DNA of 13,919 nucleotides, taken from NCBI GenBank assembly GCA_016649785.1, contig JAENXB010000055.1:1-13919 (forward strand). The letters run 5' to 3'. Positions 6,560 to 13,713 of this stretch are shown here, one piece after another. This DNA is from Flavobacteriaceae bacterium (lineage in GTDB: Bacteria > Bacteroidota > Bacteroidia > Flavobacteriales > Flavobacteriaceae). Positions within the stretch are counted from its first letter, which is position 1. Each line of letters begins with the position of its first letter. The notes beneath the pieces are model-generated. The model saw only the letters and a list, made by a program, of their open reading frames with translations, searched no databases and was not told where the DNA came from. The position numbers were made by a program, and so were the translations under genes.

Positions 6560-7717
6560 TTATTTTTCCCTGTTTAATTCAAGTTCATAGATTTCCCTGC
6601 CCAAAGCGGAGAAAAAAGGAATTCCAATACTCTCATATTCATAATCATTGTCATTAAAAATCCCGTTTTTATTAACCAAAATGGTGGCTGAAAGAAAGAA
6701 TTCCACCCCTTTGGAGGCATTGGCTATATAAGCTGTTTCAGTAAGTGTCCCGTATGCCTGACCAATCTTATTGTAAATTTTTATCTCATCGGGAATGGCA
6801 TTTTTTGTATCTCCGTATAAAAAGAATTTCACATAACTATCTGGGTATTCTTCGGCATCATACCCAGCCTCCCGGGGAAGTTGCTTCATAGCATTGAGTA
6901 AAAATTCCCTGTCTTCTTCATCCATATCAAAACGCTTATTTTCAGGAAAATTCATCGGAAACATCAATTGCTTCATCAGTCGGTGTTGCGACCGTAGCGG
7001 AAAATAGTTTTTTAATGAAAAATCAAAAATTCCATCAACCAAAGTATCATTCTGAATAAAACCAATCCCTTTTTGAATTCCCTTCATATTAAGAGGGATT
7101 GAAGACAGATTTTTAGTGCCTGGAAAACGGAAGTTTGTAGAATCGCTATTTTCAAGAATTTCAAAAATGATTGGAATTGTTTCGGTTTTTAATGCATCTC
7201 CTACTGAAAGTCGATGTGAAATGCTTACCGGTCCCAATCCTTTCTGCTCTAATTTGTTGTTGATGTAATCCTGTCCCAAAAATTCGAACAACCTGTTATA
7301 GGCTTCATTATCGCTTACCGCAAATACAGCTTCAATATCCTGAGAAATTGAATGTTTCACCGAATCACCTTCAAAATAATACGGAGTATTTCTGACAATT
7401 CCAATCTGTTCTGAGTTACGTAGTTCTTTCAATTTCTCCAAAGCCATTGCTGCAACAGGAAGTTTAACCGAGCTCGCCGGATAAAAATAGGCATTATCGT
7501 TCACCCTATATTCAAAATCCATAAATTCAATTTTCCCGTTTGGCTTTCGGTTAACTTGGGTGTAAAGTATTTGTAACTCAAATTTTTCGAAATTATCAAA
7601 AACCGGTTTTAATAGATCATTTTTCGATTTGGACAATTTTTCGAGTCCGATTTTTTGGGTTTGGCACCCTAAGACCATCAAACTAAATAAAAATAAACAG
7701 TATTTTTTCATATTCAT
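6560..7717 (-). CDS. Class A beta-lactamase-related serine hydrolase, lipoprotein
   Basis: A 385-residue protein of the penicillin-recognising serine fold (beta-lactamase class A-like). Signal and lipobox VLGC give Cys18, so it is predicted to be membrane-anchored in the periplasm. SxxK is S82-S-V-K85, in YPASSVKLP; SDN is 135-137, in AVSDNEAYN; the third motif is K317-I-G319 in place of KTG, in KIGQAYG. Two departures from true class A enzymes are visible: I find no ExxLN omega-loop glutamate after SDN, and the SDN to KxG distance is about 180 residues instead of about 100, implying an insertion. It is therefore better described as a serine hydrolase with possible peptidase or esterase activity than as an antibiotic-resistance enzyme. 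Two adjacent ATG codons (7717 and 7711) both work. It converges on the S66 gene and completes a run of three envelope genes. Confidence 0.85.
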   Translation of the reverse strand: MNMKKYCLFLFSLMVLGCQTQKIGLEKLSKSKNDLLKPVFDNFEKFELQILYTQVNRKPNGKIEFMDFEYRVNDNAYFYPASSVKLPVAAMALEKLKELRNSEQIGIVRNTPYYFEGDSVKHSISQDIEAVFAVSDNEAYNRLFEFLGQDYINNKLEQKGLGPVSISHRLSVGDALKTETIPIIFEILENSDSTNFRFPGTKNLSSIPLNMKGIQKGIGFIQNDTLVDGIFDFSLKNYFPLRSQHRLMKQLMFPMNFPENKRFDMDEEDREFLLNAMKQLPREAGYDAEEYPDSYVKFFLYGDTKNAIPDEIKIYNKIGQAYGTLTETAYIANASKGVEFFLSATILVNKNGIFNDNDYEYESIGIPFFSALGREIYELELNREK

Positions 7718-7907
7718 AAAATTACAGTTTTAATCAATACTATTATCCAACTATTTTTAGACTTGAACAGGACGAAAAATTGTTAAAACGGTTGGAATGG
7801 TTTTCGAATTAATTTACCCACCATTGAAATCGTGGACTATAAAAAATTATTTTTGCTATATTGAAAAGTTAAGAGATTGCTAAACTGGTATTTTTCAATT
7901 CAAATTA

Positions 7908-7974
7908 TTATAATAACTTAGTCAAACCATAAACTGTACACCACAAACAACTGTTTTTTTATAATAACTTAGTC
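7908..7974 (+). repeat. 16-bp direct repeat pair abutting the HerA-like start codon
   Basis: TTATAATAACTTAGTC occurs twice, at 7908-7923 and 7959-7974, exactly 51 bases apart. The second copy ends 2 bases before the ATG at 7977. Identity is complete over 16 bases. It could be a paired regulator site, a recent small duplication or part of a longer dispersed repeat; nothing here decides between these. Confidence 0.75.
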
Positions 7975-7976
7975 GA

Positions 7977-9503
7977 ATGGCAAGAGAGGAAAAATTCATT
8001 GAACATATCCAAAACGGATATACCACCAAGGGGGATTATATCTTTATGGGCGCTGCAATGCTGGAAGGTAATCCCTTTCCGGAAGCCCAAATAAAAATTC
8101 CGTTAAAAACCCTGAACCGGCATGGCCTTATCGCGGGAGCTACGGGTACCGGAAAAACCAAAACATTACAGATCCTTGCTGAAAATTTATCTGAAAAAGG
8201 GATCCCGGTCTTACTGATGGACATTAAAGGCGATCTAAGTGGGATTGCCCAGCCTGCCTCAATCAACGAAAAGCTGGAAGCCCGGCACAAGATCATAGGT
8301 TTTGAATTTAAACCTCAGGCATCTCCGGTTGAAATTTTAAGCCTTTCTGAACAACCCGGAGTGCGACTGAAGGCTACCGTAAGTGAATTTGGCCCAGTAT
8401 TACTTGCGCGTATCCTTGACCTTTCCGATACTCAAACCGGGATTCTGGCCATTGTTTTTAAATATTGTGACGACCATCATTTACCCTTACTGGATTTAAA
8501 AGATCTCAAAAAAATTATTCAGTTTGCCACAGAGGAAGGCACGGAAGAATTTGAGAAAAGCTATGGCCGGATGTCCAAAATGTCCACCGGCACTATCCTT
8601 AGGAAAATTGTGGCTTTGGAACAACAGGATGCCGATCTGTTTTTTGGCGAGCCTTCATTTGAGGTGCAGGATCTTGTAAGAAAAACCCCGGAAGGAAAAG
8701 CTTATGTAAATATAATTCGGCTAACTGACATTCAGGATAAACCTAAATTGTTTTCAACTTTTATGCTCAGTTTATTAGCTGAAATTTATTCGACATTTCC
8801 CGAAAAAGGAGATAGTGATAAACCGGAATTGGTGCTGTTCATAGACGAGGCGCATTTAATTTTTAAAGAAGCTTCCGGTGCCTTACTGGATCAAATTGAA
8901 AGTATTATTAAATTGATACGCTCAAAAGGAGTTGGCATTTTTTTTGTAACACAAAACCCAACCGATGTTCCAAAAGAAGTACTGAGTCAGTTAGGATTAA
9001 AAATCCAGCATTCGCTTCGTGCATTTACGGCCAATGACAGAAAAGCAATAAAATTAACTGCTGAAAATTATCCGATTTCAGAGTTTTACGATACCAAAGA
9101 AGTTTTAACTTCGTTAGGAATTGGAGAAGCTTTAATTTCAGCCCTGGACGAAAAAGGAAGGCCTACCCCACTTGCGGCAACTATGATGCGCGCCCCAATG
9201 AGCAGGATGGATATTTTAACGCCACAGGAAATAAACAATTTGATAAATGTTTCACAGCTTTTTTCCAAATACAATAAAACTATAGACAGGGAAAGCGCTT
9301 ATGAATTATTAAATCAAAAAATTGAACGTGCCGGGGAAGAAGATGCCAAAGAGAAAGCTAAAAAGGAACGGGAAATTGTGGAACGCACAGCTTCGAGATC
9401 AGGCAGAAGCTCCGGCAAATCTCAAGGTGCCATTATCAAAGTACTAACCAGCGCGACCTTTATAAGAGGCGTTTTGAGCATTCTGAACAAAGCATTTAAA
9501 TAG
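7977..9503 (+). CDS. HerA-like ATPase, DUF853/YjgR family
   Basis: A 508-residue cytoplasmic ATPase of the FtsK/HerA superfamily, matching the length of the YjgR-type (DUF853) proteins (about 500 residues), whose role is not established. Residues 20-60 form the N-terminal lead-in with a Walker A P-loop GATGTGKT (54-61); MDIKGDLSGIA follows at 81-91. Walker B is LVLFIDEAH (285-293) with Asp290 and Glu291. The conserved SKGVGIFFVTQNPTDVP segment (316-332) carries the sensor/glutamine region, and SLRAFTANDRKAI (346-358) supplies a likely arginine finger. The C-terminus is a charged linker (about 445-475, rich in K, E, R and S) followed by a short hydrophobic tail. No nurA nuclease or methylase gene is adjacent, so archaeal-type HerA-NurA repair and restriction roles are not supported. 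The ATG is fixed by the repeat just upstream and the family N-terminus. Confidence 0.93.
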   Translation: MAREEKFIEHIQNGYTTKGDYIFMGAAMLEGNPFPEAQIKIPLKTLNRHGLIAGATGTGKTKTLQILAENLSEKGIPVLLMDIKGDLSGIAQPASINEKLEARHKIIGFEFKPQASPVEILSLSEQPGVRLKATVSEFGPVLLARILDLSDTQTGILAIVFKYCDDHHLPLLDLKDLKKIIQFATEEGTEEFEKSYGRMSKMSTGTILRKIVALEQQDADLFFGEPSFEVQDLVRKTPEGKAYVNIIRLTDIQDKPKLFSTFMLSLLAEIYSTFPEKGDSDKPELVLFIDEAHLIFKEASGALLDQIESIIKLIRSKGVGIFFVTQNPTDVPKEVLSQLGLKIQHSLRAFTANDRKAIKLTAENYPISEFYDTKEVLTSLGIGEALISALDEKGRPTPLAATMMRAPMSRMDILTPQEINNLINVSQLFSKYNKTIDRESAYELLNQKIERAGEEDAKEKAKKEREIVERTASRSGRSSGKSQGAIIKVLTSATFIRGVLSILNKAFK

Positions 9504-9610
9504 ACCACAATGGGAATTTATCAAAAACCAATACCTGTCCCCAATAATTATAAAGATATAGGATCATCAAATTAAAGATTACACTATTGGCCGGAAAAAA
9601 TAAATTAAGT

Positions 9611-10156
9611 ATGAAAATATTAAGTTTTGTAATAATTGCAGTTCTATTAATGGCCTGTGGTAGAGATTCTGATCCATTTTTAATTGATACTAACCGGGTT
9701 GGGCTCCTAACTAAAGAAATTCGAATCAACCAGCTGGATTCCATTTTTAAAGAAGATTCCATCGTTCGAAACATATCCAAAAGCCAGTTTTTGAATGTTG
9801 TGAACAATATTGAAATTTTTGACCGTGACGGCTCCCCACTTTTAATTCTGGAACCGGTTCAACAATTTGATTCTACCAGTACCATTGGATACATCCAAAT
9901 TTTGGACCCCAAATTTCAAACTGCTAAAGGATTGAACATCAAAAGCACTTTTGGGGATGTGGTTGAGAAATATGCAATCTCCAGAATTGAAAACACCCTT
10001 AATTCGGCGGTGATATTTATAGATGAACTCAATTTATACCTCACAATCGATAAAAAAGAATTGCCCTCCAGCCTCAGATATGACACTGATACCAGAATAA
10101 TTGCTTCCCAAATTCCCGACAATGCAAAAATTAAATATTTTATGATTAGTTGGTAA
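9611..10156 (+). CDS. Predicted lipoprotein of unknown function
   Basis: A 181-residue protein with a short lipoprotein signal: MKIL, a hydrophobic core and lipobox LMAC with Cys16. The frame could be opened 8 codons earlier with TTG at 9587, but the ATG at 9611 gives a standard signal and is chosen. The mature part has no transmembrane segment and looks like a mixed alpha/beta domain, including GYIQILDPKFQTAKGL, STFGDVVEK and a tail with TIDKKELPSSLRYDT and IPDNAKIKYFMISW. I recall similar proteins in flavobacteria with no assigned function, but I cannot name a family. It follows the HerA-like gene by 107 bases on the same strand, with no terminator seen between them, so co-transcription is possible. 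Confidence 0.85.
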   Translation: MKILSFVIIAVLLMACGRDSDPFLIDTNRVGLLTKEIRINQLDSIFKEDSIVRNISKSQFLNVVNNIEIFDRDGSPLLILEPVQQFDSTSTIGYIQILDPKFQTAKGLNIKSTFGDVVEKYAISRIENTLNSAVIFIDELNLYLTIDKKELPSSLRYDTDTRIIASQIPDNAKIKYFMISW

Positions 10157-10340
10157 ATCATCCGAACGAATAATAGATTGAGGATAATATCAGGATCTAA
10201 ACCCGGGAAATTATCAATTATTTATTTTGAGAACAATCAAAATTATTAAGAGTTTATTTTGTTTCCTCGTAAGAAATGTTAATAAAAAGTAGCGTTTAAA
10301 TTCTTTGTTTACCTTTATCCTCTAACTAATAATTTACATT

Positions 10341-10553
10341 ATGATCAAGATTTTAGCGCTAATCATGACAATTGCCGGAGCTGTAGGTTTGGTAATGGGT
10401 GTTCTGGGAATTTTTGGAAGTTCATTAATACCATCTTTAAGTCCGTGGGCTTTGGCAATTCTCGGAATTATTTTTTTTATCGCCGGGATTTCAATGCTGA
10501 AATACCGAAAAGATTCTGATGTTGTTGAAGCTGAAAATTCACACAATAAATAA
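10341..10553 (+). CDS. Small two-helix membrane protein
   Basis: A 70-residue protein with two hydrophobic segments, about 3-25 and 35-53, separated by a short SSLIPSLSP turn, and a charged hydrophilic tail (KYRKDSDVVEAENSHNK). The glycine-rich first helix (GAVGLVMGVLGIFG) and Pro-Trp before the second helix look selected rather than accidental, and both starts and stops fit the spacing between neighbours. Function unknown; there is no toxin hallmark beyond small size. A TACCTTTA sequence at 10310 resembles a weak -7 element and would give a leader of about 20 bases. Confidence 0.75.
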   Translation: MIKILALIMTIAGAVGLVMGVLGIFGSSLIPSLSPWALAILGIIFFIAGISMLKYRKDSDVVEAENSHNK

Positions 10554-10617
10554 TTTCTTTAAAAGGACTGGAAATTTAAATTGTTCATATCAGCTGGATT
10601 TTTAGCTGCTGAACCAT

Positions 10618-10626
10618 TATCTTTGC
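10618..10626 (+). promoter_or_regulatory. rluF promoter -7 element
   Basis: TATCTTTGC is an exact match to Bacteroidota TAnnTTTG, ending 21 bases before the rluF ATG at 10648. A proper -33 TTTG is not apparent at the standard distance. Confidence 0.55.
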
Positions 10627-10647
10627 AGTCCTAATTTATATTATCAG

Positions 10648-11481
10648 ATGCAACTTACCCGAATCAATAAATATTTAAGCGAAGCCGGATATTGTTCAAG
10701 GCGCGAAGCCGACAAACTAATTGAACAGGGAAGGGTCACCCTAAATGGAAAAGTTCCGGAAATGGGCACTAAAATTGCCGAAGGTGATATAGTAAAGGTT
10801 GACGGGGAAACCATTTTGAATAAAAATGAAAAACCTGTGTACATCGCCTTTAACAAACCTGTGGGAATTGTTTGCACTACAGATACGGGTGTGGAAAAAG
10901 ACAACATCATAGACTACATAAATTATCCCAAACGCATCTTTCCAATAGGCCGATTAGACAAAGCCAGTGAAGGCCTTATCTTTTTAACGGACGACGGCGA
11001 AATTGTAAACAAAATTTTAAGAGCCAGAAACAATCACGAAAAGGAATATATTGTGACTGTAAACCGGCCAATTACCCCAAACTTTATTGAACGTTTGGGC
11101 CAGGGGGTTCCCATACTGGAGACCTATACCAAAAAGTGCCTGGTTGAACGCCTCGGTAAATTTGATTTTCGGATTGTACTTACCCAGGGCCTGAATAGGC
11201 AAATCCGCCGGATGTGTGAATATTTAGGATATGAGGTTACTCACTTAAAACGCGTTAGGATAATGAATGTCCAACTGGATATTCCAGTAGGTGAATGGCG
11301 CGATTTAACTTTGGAGGAACTGCAAACCATTAATGATATGGTTTCAAAATCTGAAAAAACTATTAATCCCACAAATTTATCTGCGAATAGACCATCGGGA
11401 TTGGCCGAGTCAAGACCTCATCAAAATCCATTCAATTCTTCAGATTCAAAACATTTTAAGCGCAGGAATCCTTCAGAATAG
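10648..11481 (+). CDS. rluF: 23S rRNA pseudouridine synthase RluF
   Basis: RluF-type enzymes convert U2604 (E. coli numbering) of 23S rRNA to pseudouridine. 277 residues. Residues 1-60 form an S4 RNA-binding domain (TRINKYLSEAGYCSRREADKL begins it). The catalytic aspartate is Asp104 in IGRLDKASEGLIFLT. RluF rather than RluB/RluE is indicated by GLNRQIRRMCEYLGYEV and the following RVRIMNV and GEWRDLT. From about residue 230 the protein ends in a low-complexity tail rich in Ser, Asn, Pro, Arg and Lys that is likely disordered and may add RNA contacts. The gene has its own promoter element. Confidence 0.95.
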   Translation: MQLTRINKYLSEAGYCSRREADKLIEQGRVTLNGKVPEMGTKIAEGDIVKVDGETILNKNEKPVYIAFNKPVGIVCTTDTGVEKDNIIDYINYPKRIFPIGRLDKASEGLIFLTDDGEIVNKILRARNNHEKEYIVTVNRPITPNFIERLGQGVPILETYTKKCLVERLGKFDFRIVLTQGLNRQIRRMCEYLGYEVTHLKRVRIMNVQLDIPVGEWRDLTLEELQTINDMVSKSEKTINPTNLSANRPSGLAESRPHQNPFNSSDSKHFKRRNPSE

Positions 11482-11716
11482 AAATATTAACAGATTATTA
11501 GCGATTAACCTTGAGTTATTATAAGGATATCTTTATAGTTTTACATTAAATTCAAGCAAGTAATAATAAAATCAGGGATCAAGATCCGGACGAAGCCTTT
11601 AGAAGGAAAGATTTGACAAAATTCTTCCCCATCGCCAATAATTTTATTTAGGAAATAATCAGTGAATACATCTCTTAAATAGATAACTGGAAGAAGCGCG
11701 AAAACAAATAATTAAT

Positions 11717-12142
11717 ATGAGCAAACTACAACCTTTTCACCTGGCTATTCCAGTTTCCAACCTTGAGAAAAACAGAATCTTTTACCGTGAAACCTTAGGG
11801 TGTACTGAAGGTAGGAGTAGCGAACATTGGGTGGATTTTAATTTTTTCGGTCATCAATTGGTATTGCACGAACAGCAATCTCAAGCTTCACCGGCCATTA
11901 AAGGCAATCCGGTGGATGGAAAAGAAGTGCCAATTCCTCATTTTGGGGTGGTTTTAGAATGGGAAGTATTTCAGGAATTTGCTAAAAAATTAAGGGAGAG
12001 TAGTATTGAATTTGTGATTGAACCTTATATTAGGTTTCAAGGTAAAACCGGAGAACAAGCAACGATGTTTTTTAGAGATCCTTCAGGAAATGCACTGGAA
12101 TTTAAAGCTTTTAAAAACATCGATCAGCTATTTGCTAAATAA
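11717..12142 (+). CDS. VOC (glyoxalase/dioxygenase fold) family protein
   Basis: A 141-residue cytoplasmic protein made of two beta-alpha-beta-beta-beta modules. Putative metal ligands in VOC positions are His8 (FHLAIPV), His75 (IPHFGVV) and Glu128 (GNALEFKAF), with RDPSGNALEF (120-129) being the family's usual C-terminal signature. The missing or uncertain fourth ligand leaves the reaction open: it could be a dioxygenase, an isomerase, or a resistance-type binding protein. The substrate cannot be inferred. It is first in a three-gene operon: the next gene starts 8 bases after its stop. Confidence 0.93.
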   Translation: MSKLQPFHLAIPVSNLEKNRIFYRETLGCTEGRSSEHWVDFNFFGHQLVLHEQQSQASPAIKGNPVDGKEVPIPHFGVVLEWEVFQEFAKKLRESSIEFVIEPYIRFQGKTGEQATMFFRDPSGNALEFKAFKNIDQLFAK

Positions 12143-12150
12143 TTATATCC

Positions 12151-13185
12151 ATGAATAAACTAAATCCCAATTTAGTGCGCCAATTGCTCGTGCTATTCAT
12201 TATTTTGTTTTTAGGGATTTTAATATTTAAGGAATTAGTGCCTTATATCTCAGGAGTACTTGGAGCCATAACTCTTTTTGTGATTTCCAGAAATTGGATG
12301 CAAAAGTTGGTGGCTAAAGGCTGGAAAAAATCCCTGGCAGCAGGATTATTAATGCTGGCATCCTTTATAGTAATTCTGATCCCAGTGGGTTTAATAGCAT
12401 TAATGCTTTCCTCAAAAATTAAGAAAGCCATAACTAATTCAGAAAAAATAGCCGATGTTTTTAGAGACCAAATCGAGAAGCTGGAAGAATATTTTAATTA
12501 TAGCTTTACCAATACTTTAGATAGTTCTTCAATTACAAATTGGATTTCTAAAAACCTACAAAGTTTTGCTGGTGACACATTTAACGCCATGATAGCCATT
12601 ACCATCATGTATTTCCTGCTCTACTATATGCTTATCAACCAGGAAAAGCTGAAAGAACTTTTGATTTCGTATATTCCTTTAGGAAAAGAAAATATCAAGT
12701 TAATAGGGAAAGAAAGTGATATTTCAGTACGCTCCAATGCCCTTGGAATCCCTTTGGTAGCCCTTTTTCAGGGCATTATTGCTTTAATAGGTTATCTTAT
12801 TTTTGGAGTTCCGGAACCCTTATTCTGGTTTACAATTACGGCAATTAGTTCCATGATCCCACTTGTAGGAACTGCGTTGGGAATAATTCCCGTTTGCATT
12901 TTACTGTTTTCACAAGGCCAAACCTGGCCAGCTATAGGAATTTTGATATATGGATTTACAGTTGTAGGCGTCACAGATAATTTGGTGAGACTATATGTTC
13001 TGGAAAAGCTTTCCAGCGTGCATCCTTTAATCACCTTGATTGGCGTAGTAATTGGCGTTCCTTTGTTCGGGTTTATAGGGCTTATCTTCGGGCCGCTTTT
13101 AATCTCACTATTCTTTCTTATATTAAAAATATATAAGAAAGAATATGGAAATAAAAAAGATGAAATTAAAACAACAACCTCTTAA
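12151..13185 (+). CDS. AI-2E family transporter (UPF0118)
   Basis: A 344-residue inner-membrane protein. Hydrophobic segments are at about 11-26, 30-46, 61-86, 146-162, 197-219, 224-254, 258-277 and 290-328, with a charged, probably amphipathic region at 88-143. The family signature near the end is present: DNLVRLYVL, then HPLITLIGVVIG, FGFIG and FGPLL. Despite the family name, members include proteins tied to ion/proton antiport and other transport, and the substrate here is unknown; AI-2 export should not be assumed. The gene lies 8 bases after the VOC gene and 12 bases before the DUF1232 gene, so all three are very likely on one mRNA. Confidence 0.94.
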   Translation: MNKLNPNLVRQLLVLFIILFLGILIFKELVPYISGVLGAITLFVISRNWMQKLVAKGWKKSLAAGLLMLASFIVILIPVGLIALMLSSKIKKAITNSEKIADVFRDQIEKLEEYFNYSFTNTLDSSSITNWISKNLQSFAGDTFNAMIAITIMYFLLYYMLINQEKLKELLISYIPLGKENIKLIGKESDISVRSNALGIPLVALFQGIIALIGYLIFGVPEPLFWFTITAISSMIPLVGTALGIIPVCILLFSQGQTWPAIGILIYGFTVVGVTDNLVRLYVLEKLSSVHPLITLIGVVIGVPLFGFIGLIFGPLLISLFFLILKIYKKEYGNKKDEIKTTTS

Positions 13186-13197
13186 ATAGATACTATT

Positions 13198-13596
13198 ATG
13201 TTTAATAAAAAGAGTAAAATCATTGATGAAGATTATGTGAGTGATTCCATCGTTCAAATTAAAGAGGATGATGTAGATGTGGTTATGGACAACCAGGAGG
13301 AAATTTCCAGTAAACTAGTCAATGCGAGTGTCCTGAAGAAATACTCCGAACTTGGCAAGGTTATGCTGGGGATGCTCACAGATTACCGAAAAGGAATTTA
13401 TACCAAAGTGCCTTGGTTTACAATAGCAACCATAGCATTCGGTTTTTTATATATCTTAAATCCATTTGATATTGTCCCCGATTTTATTCCCCTTATAGGA
13501 TATATTGATGATCTGGCAGTCTTTTCTTTCGGATTGCGATTTATAGAAACCGATTTGCACAATTACCTGGACTGGAAACTGGAATCTCAGGCATAG
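13198..13596 (+). CDS. DUF1232 (YkvA-like) membrane protein
   Basis: A 132-residue protein. Residues 1-70 are charged and mostly acidic (DEDYVSD, KEDDVDVVMDNQEE), and the DUF1232 core is at about 73-112 with the hallmark NPFDIVPDFIPLIGYIDDL (88-106). One or two hydrophobic segments flank this motif. Family function is unknown. It is last in the operon with the AI-2E transporter and is followed by a hairpin. Confidence 0.93.
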   Translation: MFNKKSKIIDEDYVSDSIVQIKEDDVDVVMDNQEEISSKLVNASVLKKYSELGKVMLGMLTDYRKGIYTKVPWFTIATIAFGFLYILNPFDIVPDFIPLIGYIDDLAVFSFGLRFIETDLHNYLDWKLESQA

Positions 13597-13611
13597 AAAT
13601 GATCAAATATT

Positions 13612-13643
13612 AAAAAAAATTGGCCGTCAATAGACGGCCAATT
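13612..13643 (-). terminator. Intrinsic terminator, T-tract on the minus strand
   Basis: An 11-bp perfect stem (13618-13628 paired with 13633-13643, with the core GGCCGTC) encloses a 4-base loop AATA. The A-run at 13612-13619 precedes the hairpin on the plus strand, so the U-tract forms when transcription comes from the right. It is thus best placed to stop the transposase transcript; plus-strand termination after the DUF1232 gene would lack a U-run. Confidence 0.8.
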
Positions 13644-13713
13644 AAGTATATATCAAAATTAAATCAGGCTGAGCATTTCTTTATTAACCTGACGGGAGCA
13701 TATCGGAAATAAA
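13644..13713. mobile_element. Probable IS630 element 3' non-coding end (boundary unresolved)
   Basis: The 70 bases between the hairpin and the transposase stop probably include the element's terminal repeat and the TA target, since IS630 elements carry only short non-coding ends. Several TA dinucleotides are available at 13647-13653. The exact edge cannot be set without the opposite end. Confidence 0.35.

Noticed and set aside
6500..6560. Weak hairpin AACC-TTC-GGTT between the S66 gene and the beta-lactamase-like gene
   Set aside because: Stem of only 4-5 bp with no GC-rich core; not enough to call a terminator.
6560..7717. Antibiotic-resistance beta-lactamase
   Set aside because: The third motif is KIG, no ExxLN glutamate is found, and motif spacing is unlike class A enzymes.
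11520..11537. Near-palindrome TATAAGGATATCTTTATA downstream of rluF
   Set aside because: AT-rich with two mismatched positions and no T-run; likely chance in this composition.
12151..13185. Quorum-sensing AI-2 exporter
   Set aside because: The family name reflects one early assignment; nothing in the sequence or neighbours (no luxS or lsr genes) supports AI-2 as substrate.
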